Below are positions 17,553 to 26,152 of a stretch of 64,000 bases of DNA, piece by piece. The notes beneath the pieces were generated by a model. The model worked only from the letters and a program-made list of their open reading frames with translations. It did no database searches and was not told where the DNA came from. This stretch comes from Flavobacterium frigidarium DSM 17623 (GTDB lineage: Bacteria > Bacteroidota > Bacteroidia > Flavobacteriales > Flavobacteriaceae). The position numbers and the translations under genes are program-made. Numbering within the stretch: position 1 is the stretch's first letter; each line of letters begins with the position of its first letter. The stretch spans positions 1-64,000 of the forward strand of contig NZ_KE384393.1 in the NCBI RefSeq assembly GCF_000425505.1. The letters are read 5' to 3'.

Positions 17553-20300
17553 ATGAAGAAATATCCAAAACCTACCAACGAACTCGAACGCATTAAAGCG
17601 TTAAAAAAATATGCTATCATGGACTCTTTGCCAGAAAAAGAGTATGATGCTATAACAAAATTAGCTTCTTTTATATGTGGCACGCCTATATCATTAGTGA
17701 GTTTGCTAGATGAAGAGCGACAATGGTTTAAATCCACTGTAGGGATAGATGCTACTGAAACGCCTAGAGAAATCTCATTTTGTCAGCATGCTATTATGGG
17801 TGACGATGTTTATGAGATAACTAATACACTAGAAGATGCAAAATTTGTAGACAATCCGCTAGTAACTGGCGATCCCAACATTAGATTTTATGCAGGTGCG
17901 CCTATAAAAGATGAGAATGGTTTTAATCTAGGGACACTTTGTGTTATTGATACTGTACCACGTGAATTAAGTAAGCAACAAAAGGAGTCGTTGCAATTAC
18001 TGAGCAATCAAGTGGTGAGTCTTCTTAAATTGCGAAACAAGAACTCGGTGTTAGAAACTGCTCAAAAAGAATTTCTCAATTTTGTTGCACTCTCTAAAGA
18101 TCTTGTTTGTATTGCTAACATCGACGGTAACTTCTATAAAGTAAACCCTGCATTTACAGCGGTTTTAGGTTATGACGTAAGCGAACTTGAAGGAGAGTCT
18201 TTTTTTAAATTCTTGCATCCTGATGACCATGAAAAAACAATTCTAGAGGTCGAAAAATTGTCTAATGGGCAAGAATCTATTAGCTTCGAAAATAGATTTT
18301 ATTGTAAAAATGGCGATCTTGTTTTTTTAAGTTGGAACTCCTCACCTGATCCGGTAACAGGAAATTTGTATTGTATTGCGAGAGACATGACGGCTGATAA
18401 AAAGCAGCAAGAAAAACTGTTCAACTTAACAACAGATTTAACTGCAATATTAAATTCGGCTGAATTTTCAATTATTGCCACAGATATTGATGGTACAATA
18501 AAACAATTCAATAAAGGGGCAGAAAAACTTCTAGGGTATGAAGCAAGTGAGGTCATTGGTTTACAGTATCCATATAAATTTCATGTAGATTCAGAAGTTA
18601 AATCAAATGCTGACACACTTTCAAAAGAGTACGATCTATCGATTGAAAATCCTTTTGAAACATTCGTATATAAAGCAAAAACGTTAAAGGCTGCTAATTC
18701 TCAAGAATGGAACTATGTAAATAGTAATGGCAAAGTATTCCCCGTTCAGTTGTCCATGACCGCTATTCACAGTGAGACTGGAGAGACAATTGGGTACTTA
18801 GGTATAGCTAAAGACATCACTAAAGAGAAAGAAGCAGAAGATAATTTGATTAGAAATAAATTACTTCTTGACGAATCCCAACGCATTGCAAAAATTGGTA
18901 GCTGGAAATATGATGTAAGATCAAAAGAGTTAATTTGGTCTAAAGGGCATTATTTAATCTTTGAACTCGAGGACCTTCCTGCTTCAGAATTGAATGCAGC
19001 CTATCGCAATAGAATTCATCCTGAGGACTTGGTTATGCTTGATCAGCTAGAAGATAATTTTGCAAAAAGCAATGAGGATTTCAAAATCAATTACCGCATT
19101 TTGCTTCCAGACGGACGTATGAAATATATTCTCGAAATAGGAAGTGCGTTTACTGATGGGGATCAAAATGTTATTGGTATGCAGGGAAATATTCAGGATG
19201 TGACTGATATTAAGATTGCAGAAGATAAAATTGCAGATAAAGCAAAGGAAATTAATGACATTAGAGCTGCTCTTGACGAGGCAGCAATTGTAAATATAAG
19301 TGATGAAGCAGGTGTTTTAACTTATGTCAACGATAAGTTTTGCAATATATCGCAATATTCCGAAACAGAATTATTAGGACAACGATTATATAGTAATGAC
19401 TTAGGCACAGAAGCTAGCATATTAGTGAGGAAAATTTGGTTGTACATTATCAATGGTAAAACATGGAAAGGAGAACTACAGCAGTTAGCAAAAGATGGCT
19501 CGCTGTACTGGGTCGAAACGACTATAGTTCCCTTTATTGACAACACCGGAAAGCCATATCAATATGTTGCAATTAGCTTTGATATAACGGCAAAAAAAAT
19601 GGCCGAAACAAAGCTAACTGACGCTTTAATTAATTTAGAAAAAAACAACAAAGAGCTAGATCAATTTGCCTATGTGGTTTCACATGATCTTAAAGCACCG
19701 TTGCGAGCAATCAATAATTTAGCCGAATGGATTGTCGAAGATATGCCCGAAATGCCAGATGATGTTCGAAAAAATTTAGGACTATTAAGAGGTAGGATTT
19801 TACGAATGGAAAACCTTATAAACGGAGTATTGGATTATTCGAGAATTGGTCGAACAAAAATCGAAAAGGAATCCATTGATTTGAACGAACTAGTAGGTCA
19901 CATTGTCGAGTCCTTAGTTCCTCCTGAGAATTACAATGTCACTATTAGTGATTTGCCCATTATATTTAATGCTAAAATTCTCTTATATCAAGTTTTTAGT
20001 AATTTAATTAGTAATGCAGTTAAATATAACGATAAGGAGCTAGGATTAATTTCATGTACATACGAGCCTCTAGAAGAATTCCATCGATTTACAATTGCAG
20101 ATAATGGTCCAGGAATCGAAGCTGAGTATCGGGACAAGGTGTTTGGTGTTTTTCAAACTATTGAAGCACGAGACAAAAAAGAAAGTACAGGAATAGGCTT
20201 GTCGATAGTAAAAAAAATAATTGATGAAGGTGGAGGAGCGATTCAAATTGAAACTAATGAAAATGGAGGAGCTAGTTTCATATTTACAGTACCTAAATAA
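17553..20300 (+). CDS. GAF/multi-PAS sensor histidine kinase
   Basis: 915 residues, no membrane segment. A GAF domain (about 28-165, from RIKALKKYAIMDSLPE) is followed by four PAS domains (about 175-285, 295-425, 435-545, 560-680), an H-box (FAYVVSHDLKAPLRAINNLA) and a complete ATPase domain (NLISNAVKYND, ADNGPGIE, GIGLSIVKKI). The H-box type resembles kinases that pair with small stand-alone receivers. It is the first gene of a tightly packed signalling operon, 6 bp before a second, minimal kinase whose core is similar, which suggests tandem duplication of the kinase core. Confidence 0.93.
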   Translation: MKKYPKPTNELERIKALKKYAIMDSLPEKEYDAITKLASFICGTPISLVSLLDEERQWFKSTVGIDATETPREISFCQHAIMGDDVYEITNTLEDAKFVDNPLVTGDPNIRFYAGAPIKDENGFNLGTLCVIDTVPRELSKQQKESLQLLSNQVVSLLKLRNKNSVLETAQKEFLNFVALSKDLVCIANIDGNFYKVNPAFTAVLGYDVSELEGESFFKFLHPDDHEKTILEVEKLSNGQESISFENRFYCKNGDLVFLSWNSSPDPVTGNLYCIARDMTADKKQQEKLFNLTTDLTAILNSAEFSIIATDIDGTIKQFNKGAEKLLGYEASEVIGLQYPYKFHVDSEVKSNADTLSKEYDLSIENPFETFVYKAKTLKAANSQEWNYVNSNGKVFPVQLSMTAIHSETGETIGYLGIAKDITKEKEAEDNLIRNKLLLDESQRIAKIGSWKYDVRSKELIWSKGHYLIFELEDLPASELNAAYRNRIHPEDLVMLDQLEDNFAKSNEDFKINYRILLPDGRMKYILEIGSAFTDGDQNVIGMQGNIQDVTDIKIAEDKIADKAKEINDIRAALDEAAIVNISDEAGVLTYVNDKFCNISQYSETELLGQRLYSNDLGTEASILVRKIWLYIINGKTWKGELQQLAKDGSLYWVETTIVPFIDNTGKPYQYVAISFDITAKKMAETKLTDALINLEKNNKELDQFAYVVSHDLKAPLRAINNLAEWIVEDMPEMPDDVRKNLGLLRGRILRMENLINGVLDYSRIGRTKIEKESIDLNELVGHIVESLVPPENYNVTISDLPIIFNAKILLYQVFSNLISNAVKYNDKELGLISCTYEPLEEFHRFTIADNGPGIEAEYRDKVFGVFQTIEARDKKESTGIGLSIVKKIIDEGGGAIQIETNENGGASFIFTVPK

Positions 20301-20306
20301 ATAGAA

Positions 20307-21020
20307 ATGTTAGCATCACAAAAAAAACATTCACAAGAATACGAAGCTCTAAAAAAAGAGTACGAAGATTTCATTTATATTGTCTCACATGATCTAAAAA
20401 GTCCTATGAGAGCAATAAGTAATATTACTACTTGGATCGAAGAAGATTTAGAGGAAGAAAATACGGCTAGCATCCCAGAAAATTTTAAATTATTAAAGAA
20501 TAGAGTAGGGCGTTTAGAGAACATGATGAACGCCTTACTGGAACTTTCTCGTGTAAATAAATTAGAAGAGGAGTTTACTACAGTTAATTTAAAGGAATTT
20601 ATTGATGAGGTGGCAAATGTAGCAGTAGGGAAATCAACTGCAAATGTGGTTATAAACTATGAATTATCTCAATATACAATTGCAATAGCGGTAAATAAAA
20701 TTCAGAAAGTACTAACTGAACTGATAGAAAACGCAATAAGGTTCAATACTAATGAAAAAAAGGATATTTTTGTTACGATACAAGAAACCGAACTTAATTA
20801 TGAAATAACCGTAGCAGACAACGGTCCTGGAATTTTAAAGGAAATCGAAAATAAAATCTTCAATATTTTTTATACGGCTAGTTCAAAAGATCATTTTGAA
20901 ACTACTGGCGCAGGACTGACAATTAGTAAAAAGATAATGCAAACAATTAACGGAGATCTCGTTTTCGATTCAAATGAGATGACTACTTTTAAAATGATTT
21001 GGCCTAAAATAAACCTATAA
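20307..21020 (+). CDS. Minimal histidine kinase (core only)
   Basis: 237 residues: a short N-terminal coil, the H-box (FIYIVSHDLKSPMRAISNIT) and an ATPase domain with N-box (LIENAIRFNTNEK), G1 (ADNGPGIL) and G2 (TGAGLTISKKI). It has no sensory domain and no membrane segment. Its H-box and following ITTWIEEDLEE closely echo NLAEWIVEDMPE of the kinase just upstream, so it is probably a duplicated core. It may take its signal through heterodimer formation with the upstream kinase, or act as a phosphatase for the next receiver; both are inferences. Confidence 0.9.
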   Translation: MLASQKKHSQEYEALKKEYEDFIYIVSHDLKSPMRAISNITTWIEEDLEEENTASIPENFKLLKNRVGRLENMMNALLELSRVNKLEEEFTTVNLKEFIDEVANVAVGKSTANVVINYELSQYTIAIAVNKIQKVLTELIENAIRFNTNEKKDIFVTIQETELNYEITVADNGPGILKEIENKIFNIFYTASSKDHFETTGAGLTISKKIMQTINGDLVFDSNEMTTFKMIWPKINL

Positions 21021-21032
21021 ATACACAATAGA

Positions 21033-21443
21033 ATGAACGACAAATTAGTAAACATATTATTAGTTGAAGACGACGAAGTAGATGTAATGAATGTCAAAAG
21101 AGCTTTTACCAAAAACAATATTAAAAATCCTCTTTTTATAGCAGGCAATGGAGTTGAAGCGCTAGAAATGCTTGAGGATAAAATTATTCCACTTCCTAAA
21201 ATTATTATTTTAGATATTAACATGCCTAAAATGAATGGGATTGAATTTTTGAAAGAATTAAGAGCAAATGAGCGTCTTAAAAACATCTCTGTATTTGTAA
21301 TGACGACTTCAAATGAAGACAGTGATAAGATAAATGCTTACAATTTAAATATTGCAGGATACATCTTAAAACCATTATCGTTTGAGAAGTTTATAGCTTC
21401 TGTTGCTACGTTAAATAATTTTTGGCAGCTGTGTGAAATGTAG
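21033..21443 (+). CDS. Single-domain response regulator (Rcp1-like)
   Basis: 136 residues, receiver only. It has the acidic pocket (E12 D13 D14), phosphoacceptor D61 (ILDINMPKMNG), T91 and K113 (YILKP), so it should be a working phosphate acceptor. It lies 12 bp after the minimal kinase. Its length and alignment match the next protein almost position for position, but that one has lost the key residues. Confidence 0.93.
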   Translation: MNDKLVNILLVEDDEVDVMNVKRAFTKNNIKNPLFIAGNGVEALEMLEDKIIPLPKIIILDINMPKMNGIEFLKELRANERLKNISVFVMTTSNEDSDKINAYNLNIAGYILKPLSFEKFIASVATLNNFWQLCEM

Positions 21444-21468
21444 CTGTTCCAACTAATGCGATACTATT

Positions 21469-21900
21469 ATGAAAAGTTTTAATATATTACTTGTTGATAA
21501 TCGTCAAAGAGATGCTAATGTATTTCTAAACTTTTTCATCGAAAAAAATCCCCATATAGCTTTTAAAACTGTTGAAAATGCTGTGCTAGCTTGGCCTGCG
21601 TTACTTCTTGATGAAGCTACAGTTGCAATTCCGAAAATATTATTTTTAAATTGTGTCAATGGATGTAAAGAGGCATTAAATTTGATTAATAATATTAGAA
21701 CTAATTCGCGATTAAAATCGACTTTAATATTCGTATTAGTAGAAACGGTCGATGATGATTTTAAAAAGGAGCTATTAAATTTAAATATTGCTGCCTACAT
21801 TAATTTGCCAAATGACGAGGAAGAAACGCGCAACGTATATGGCACCCTCGAAAAGTACTTAAGTACTATAGAATTTTCACAAGCAATAAATACTCTATGA
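21469..21900 (+). CDS. Receiver-like protein lacking the phosphoacceptor (pseudo-receiver)
   Basis: 143 residues that align with the preceding receiver over their whole length. The phosphoacceptor position 61 is Asn (LFLNCVNG), the acidic pocket reads DNR, the switch Thr is replaced (VET) and the conserved Lys is Leu (YINLPN). The fold-defining hydrophobic pattern is kept (NILLVD, KILFL, LIFVLV, IAAYI). It therefore cannot be phosphorylated in the usual way. Its stop overlaps the start of the hybrid kinase by 4 bp (ATGA), so it is co-translated. A role as a phosphate-independent partner or competitor of the normal receiver is an inference. Confidence 0.8.
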   Translation: MKSFNILLVDNRQRDANVFLNFFIEKNPHIAFKTVENAVLAWPALLLDEATVAIPKILFLNCVNGCKEALNLINNIRTNSRLKSTLIFVLVETVDDDFKKELLNLNIAAYINLPNDEEETRNVYGTLEKYLSTIEFSQAINTL

Positions 21901-24251
21901 ATAACCCGTTAAAAGTTTTAATAATTGATGATGACAAAGTTGATGCTATAACTATTGTTAGGTCGATAAAAAAATCGGATATTATAGCTGATATGGACAG
22001 TGCCTACTCTGCAAAGGAAGGCTTCGAAAAATTAGCATTGCAATCTTATGATCTAATTTTTCTAGATTATATGATGCCGGATTTAGATGGAATTTCGATT
22101 CTGAATAAACTGCGTGAAAATGGTGTAGAAACGCCTGTGATTTTTATTACTTCTCAGGGAGACGAAAAGATTGCAAGTCAGGCTATACTTGCTGGCGCTT
22201 CTGATTATATGTTAAAAACGTTACTCAGCTCTGATGCAATCGCACACAGTATTAGAACTGCGTTAAAACTTCATGAAAACCAAGTTTTGCGCAAGCAAGC
22301 CGAACTAGAATTGAAGTTGAATTCGAGTCGGCTTTCAGAAGCCCAAAAACTAGCAAAAATAGGAAGTTGGGAAATTAATTTAATTAACGGTGATGTTTAT
22401 TTCTCTGAAGAATTATTTAATATTTTAGAAATTGATAAGTCAGTAAAGCCTTCAATTGAGTTATTTAAATCTTGCTTAGTGAGTGAGAATGACAGTGTTT
22501 TATTTGATAAAAAACTTGGTGCGGTTCAACATAATGCACAGAGAGAATGGTTTAGTCACACTATTTTAGGCAAACAAGGGACTACAAAGTACATCAATGA
22601 ATACATTAAATGCTTAACAGATGAAAATGACCGTCCATTAAAGGTTTTAGGGACGGTTCAAGATGTGAGTATTCAAAAAGAGATTGAACAAGAATTAATT
22701 GATGCTAAAAATTTAGCAGAAGAATCAGTAAAGTTAAAAGAACGTTTTTTGACTAATATGAGTCACGAAATTAGAACTCCCATGAATGGAGTAGTGGGTT
22801 TCGCCAAAATTTTAGAAGAAACTCCTTTAGATGAAAATCAATTGCAAAGTGTTCTTGCAATACGCACGGCTGGCGAAAATTTGATGACCATTATCAATGA
22901 TATTTTAGATCTCTCTAAAATTGAAGCAGATAAAATGGTTTTTGAGGCGATTCCTTTCTCTATTTCTAAAACAGTGAACTCTGTAGTAGAGTTAATTGGT
23001 GCAAGTGCAAAAGGAAAGAACGTAATTATACGTAGTGAGATTCCAACAAACTTGAGTGATTATTTGATTGGAGATCCTACTCGTTTGTCGCAAATTTTGA
23101 TCAACTTAACAGGAAACGCTTTAAAATTCACTAATAAAGGTAATGTCACAGTTACATTAGAAGAAGAGGCGCTATCTGGAGATGCCATTCAAATTCGTTT
23201 TTCGATTAGTGACACAGGTATTGGAATACCAGAAGATAAATTAGATTCTATTTTTGAGAGTTTTAATCAAGCTTCTAATGAGACGACAAGAAAATATGGT
23301 GGAACCGGACTGGGATTAACCATTACTAAAAAATTGGTCGAATTGCAGGGAGGTGAGATAAGTGTAGTGAGTGAAATAGATAAAGGAAGTGTATTTACAT
23401 TTACGCTACCTTTTAATAAAGATAGTACTAGTGTAATTGATTATAGGAATATAAGCAATAGGCAGTTAGATCCTAGTTTCTTGATAGATTCAAAGATTCT
23501 TTTAGTTGAGGATAATGAACTAAATCAACTATTGACAGTGAAACTTTTTAAAAAGTGGAACAAAGAAATTGACGTTGCTGAAAACGGCTTGATTGCTATT
23601 GAAAAAGTACTGAACAATCACTACGATATTATATTAATGGACATTCAAATGCCTGAAATGGATGGAAATGAAGTCACAAAATATATTAGAGAAAAATTAC
23701 CGAACGATAAGTCTCAGGTTCCGATAATTGCGATGACTGCTCACGCAACTTCAGATGAAGAAAAAAACTGCTTAAGAAATGGAATGAACGATTACTTATC
23801 AAAACCATTTGATTTTAATGTACTACTAGAAAAATTGTATGACAATTTAAAAATAGATAAGCAGCTTATAGCAGATCAGTCAGTTCCAAAGAATGATTTG
23901 AATGCGAAAAGCTTGGTTAATTTCGAATATTTAATAGATTTTAGTGATAACGATGTCGAATTTATACAAGAAGTAATTGAGTTGTTTCTAGAAAGTGCTC
24001 CACAATCGATTGAAGATATAACAACATATGCGGCTCAAAAAGATGATGATAACTTAAAGAAAGAAGTGCATAAGTTCAAGTCTTCGATAGGCATATTAAA
24101 AATACAAGAGGCAATTGATTACATCGCTATTATCGAAAATGAATTATTAAAAAATCCTCAAGGCAGCGCACGTTATGAGGCTGTCCCAAAATTAAAAGCT
24201 GTTTGTGATGAAGTAATAACAGAATTGCGGACTAGAACAGTATACATTTAA
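21897..24251 (+). CDS. Hybrid histidine kinase: REC-PAS-HisKA-ATPase-REC-HPt
   Basis: 784 residues holding a whole phosphorelay. An N-terminal receiver (1-120, LIFLDYMMPDLDG) is followed by a PAS domain (about 140-260), an H-box (FLTNMSHEIRTPMNGVVG), the ATPase (NLTGNALKFTN, DTGIGIP, GTGLGLTITKKL), a second receiver (about 535-655, IILMDIQMPEMDG) and a C-terminal HPt domain with its His in KEVHKFKSSIG. No membrane segment or DNA-binding domain is present. As the last gene of the operon it could take phosphate from the upstream kinases through its first receiver and pass it on through the HPt. The operon ends at the terminator at 24283-24323. Confidence 0.93.
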   Translation: MNNPLKVLIIDDDKVDAITIVRSIKKSDIIADMDSAYSAKEGFEKLALQSYDLIFLDYMMPDLDGISILNKLRENGVETPVIFITSQGDEKIASQAILAGASDYMLKTLLSSDAIAHSIRTALKLHENQVLRKQAELELKLNSSRLSEAQKLAKIGSWEINLINGDVYFSEELFNILEIDKSVKPSIELFKSCLVSENDSVLFDKKLGAVQHNAQREWFSHTILGKQGTTKYINEYIKCLTDENDRPLKVLGTVQDVSIQKEIEQELIDAKNLAEESVKLKERFLTNMSHEIRTPMNGVVGFAKILEETPLDENQLQSVLAIRTAGENLMTIINDILDLSKIEADKMVFEAIPFSISKTVNSVVELIGASAKGKNVIIRSEIPTNLSDYLIGDPTRLSQILINLTGNALKFTNKGNVTVTLEEEALSGDAIQIRFSISDTGIGIPEDKLDSIFESFNQASNETTRKYGGTGLGLTITKKLVELQGGEISVVSEIDKGSVFTFTLPFNKDSTSVIDYRNISNRQLDPSFLIDSKILLVEDNELNQLLTVKLFKKWNKEIDVAENGLIAIEKVLNNHYDIILMDIQMPEMDGNEVTKYIREKLPNDKSQVPIIAMTAHATSDEEKNCLRNGMNDYLSKPFDFNVLLEKLYDNLKIDKQLIADQSVPKNDLNAKSLVNFEYLIDFSDNDVEFIQEVIELFLESAPQSIEDITTYAAQKDDDNLKKEVHKFKSSIGILKIQEAIDYIAIIENELLKNPQGSARYEAVPKLKAVCDEVITELRTRTVYI

Positions 24252-24282
24252 ACGTATCAAATTTAGAAAACAAAATACCTTA

Positions 24283-24323
24283 AACTGCTTGTAACGATCA
24301 AAAGTTACAAGTAGTTTTTTTTT
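24283..24323 (+). terminator. Terminator of the signalling operon
   Basis: A 13-bp stem with one G-T pair (AACTGCTTGTAAC with GTTACAAGTAGTT) and an 8-base loop, followed by a long T-run. Confidence 0.88.
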
Positions 24324-24371
24324 GTCTTTTTAATGAGAATTCATGCCCTTTTCAATGATTTATATTTTTTG

Positions 24372-24402
24372 TTTGAACATGCTTTAAAAAGATTTACATT
24401 TG
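24372..24402 (+). promoter_or_regulatory. Candidate Bacteroidota promoter for the SulP gene
   Basis: TTTG at 24372-24375 and TACATTTG at 24395-24402, 19 bases apart, match the TTTG / TAnnTTTG (-33/-7) consensus of the Bacteroidota primary sigma factor exactly. Transcription would start near 24409 and leave a ~150-base 5' leader before the ATG at 24563. Confidence 0.6.
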
Positions 24403-24408
24403 CAAACT

Positions 24409-24562
24409 TGAAAGCAACAGCGATCTGCATTATTTTTATCGAAGTTATATTAGCATAAAGAGCTTGCTAATTATCTCAAATCCAACAGTTTTAATTTTGT
24501 CAAAGTTGGCAGGCAAGCATTGTCTGTAGACATATTATTATATAAATAGCTTAAAAAAAAGA
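24409..24562 (+). promoter_or_regulatory. Structured 5' leader of the SulP gene
   Basis: Three small inverted repeats lie in a row: TTAGCA/TGCTAA (24450-24470), CCAAC/GTTGG (24482-24509) and TGTCT/AGACA (24521-24532). No short ORF stands out. This could be a regulatory leader, but stems this short also arise by chance. Confidence 0.3.
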
Positions 24563-26095
24563 ATGAAACAGTACTTCAATTTATTCGACTTTACCCAAAA
24601 AGTCAATTACAAAACAGAGATTTTAGCTGGTTTAACCGTGGCAATGACCATGATTCCAGAATCGCTTTCTTTTGCCATATTAGCAGGTTTTCCGCCATTA
24701 GTGGGATTGTATGCTGCTTTTATCATGGGATTAGTTACGGCAGTTTTTGGTGGAAGACCGGGTATGGTTTCTGGAGGTGCAGGGGCTACAGTTATTGTAC
24801 TAATTGCCTTGATGCAATCAAGCGGTTTAGAATATGTTTTTGCCGCAGTAGCTTTAGCGGGAGTATTACAAATTCTCGTAGGAATATTTAAACTTGGTAA
24901 ATTCATACGCTTGGTACCACAACCAGTAATGTTCGGATTTGTAAATGGATTAGCAATAATCATCTTTATGTCTCAATTGGAGCAATTCAAGACGATGGTA
25001 AATGGTGAAAGTGTTTGGTTGTCAGGAGAACCACTATACATTATGCTAGGATTAGTTTTATTAACCATTGGCATTGTTCTATTTTTCCCTAAAATAACTA
25101 AGGCCGTGCCTGCTTCACTAGTAGCGATTATTGTCGTTTTTGGTTTGGTATTAGGATTTGGAATTAATACAAAAACAGTTGCAGATATTGCTTCAGTAAG
25201 TGGTGGTTTTCCTCCTTTTCACGTTCCTGAGATTGCTTTTACATTCGAAACTTTAAAATTAATATTCCCATATTCATTAATAATGGCTTCTGTAGGATTA
25301 ACAGAAGGATTACTAACATTGAATTTAGTAGATGAAATGACTGGCACAAAAGGTAGTGGTAACAGAGAATGTATCGCTCAAGGTGGAGCAAATATCTTAA
25401 ATGGTTTCTTTTTTGGAATGGGTGGTTGTCCTATGATTGCTCAAACTTTAGTGAATTTATCTGCGGGTTCAAGAGCAAGATTATCTGGCATAATTGCAGC
25501 TTTCACAATTTTGATAATCATTTTATTTGGTGCTCCAGTGATAGAAAAATTGCCTATTGCAGCACTTGTGGGAGTTATGGTAATGGTTGCTATTGGTACT
25601 TTTGAGTGGATTAGTTTGCGCATAATAAACAAGATGCCTAAACATGATATTTTTGTAGGTGTGTTAGTTGCTGTGATTACTATCATGCTTCATAACTTAG
25701 CGCTGGCAGTGCTAATAGGAGTAATTATTTCAGCTTTAGTATTTGCTTGGGAAAGTGCCAAAAGAATTAGAGCTAAAAAATATGTAGATGAAAATGGGGT
25801 GAAGCATTATGAAATATATGGCCCTTTGTTCTTTGCTTCTACAACAGCATTCAGTGAAAAGTTTGATGTATTTGAAGATCCCAATGAAGTGATAATTGAT
25901 TTTAGAGAAAGTAAAATTGCTGATATGAGTGCAATCGATGCTTTAAATAAAATTACAGAACGATATGCAAAGCTAGGTAAAAAAGTGCATTTGCGTCATT
26001 TAAGTAAAGATTGTCGTATTTTACTCGACAACGCAGACGATGTTATTGATATCAATATTATGGAAGATCCAACTTATAAAGTAGCGATTGACTAA
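24563..26095 (+). CDS. SulP-family anion transporter with STAS domain
   Basis: 510 residues: about 11-12 membrane segments, then a cytoplasmic STAS domain (about 420-505, VIIDFRESKIADMSAIDAL). Hallmarks are AMTMIPESLSFAILAGFPP near the start and GGRPGMVSGGAGATV in the third helix region. Members move sulfate, bicarbonate or other anions, usually with sodium or protons; the substrate here is not decided by the sequence, and no sulfate-assimilation gene is nearby. It has its own promoter and a structured leader, and ends at a strong terminator facing the peptidase genes. Confidence 0.92.
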   Translation: MKQYFNLFDFTQKVNYKTEILAGLTVAMTMIPESLSFAILAGFPPLVGLYAAFIMGLVTAVFGGRPGMVSGGAGATVIVLIALMQSSGLEYVFAAVALAGVLQILVGIFKLGKFIRLVPQPVMFGFVNGLAIIIFMSQLEQFKTMVNGESVWLSGEPLYIMLGLVLLTIGIVLFFPKITKAVPASLVAIIVVFGLVLGFGINTKTVADIASVSGGFPPFHVPEIAFTFETLKLIFPYSLIMASVGLTEGLLTLNLVDEMTGTKGSGNRECIAQGGANILNGFFFGMGGCPMIAQTLVNLSAGSRARLSGIIAAFTILIIILFGAPVIEKLPIAALVGVMVMVAIGTFEWISLRIINKMPKHDIFVGVLVAVITIMLHNLALAVLIGVIISALVFAWESAKRIRAKKYVDENGVKHYEIYGPLFFASTTAFSEKFDVFEDPNEVIIDFRESKIADMSAIDALNKITERYAKLGKKVHLRHLSKDCRILLDNADDVIDINIMEDPTYKVAID

Positions 26096-26100
26096 ATATA

Positions 26101-26133
26101 AAAAAAGGACTTGAAATAATCAAGTCCTTTTTT
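26101..26133. terminator. Bidirectional terminator between sulP and peptidase genes
   Basis: A perfect 14-bp stem (AAAAAAGGACTTGA, loop AATAA) with T-runs on both strands, placed between two convergent genes. Confidence 0.93.
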
Positions 26134-26152
26134 TATGCGTATGTATGTGCTT

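Noticed and set aside
20891-21286. 131-codon minus-strand frame over the kinase/receiver junction
   Set aside because: Spans two real genes on the opposite strand; no start context or family match.
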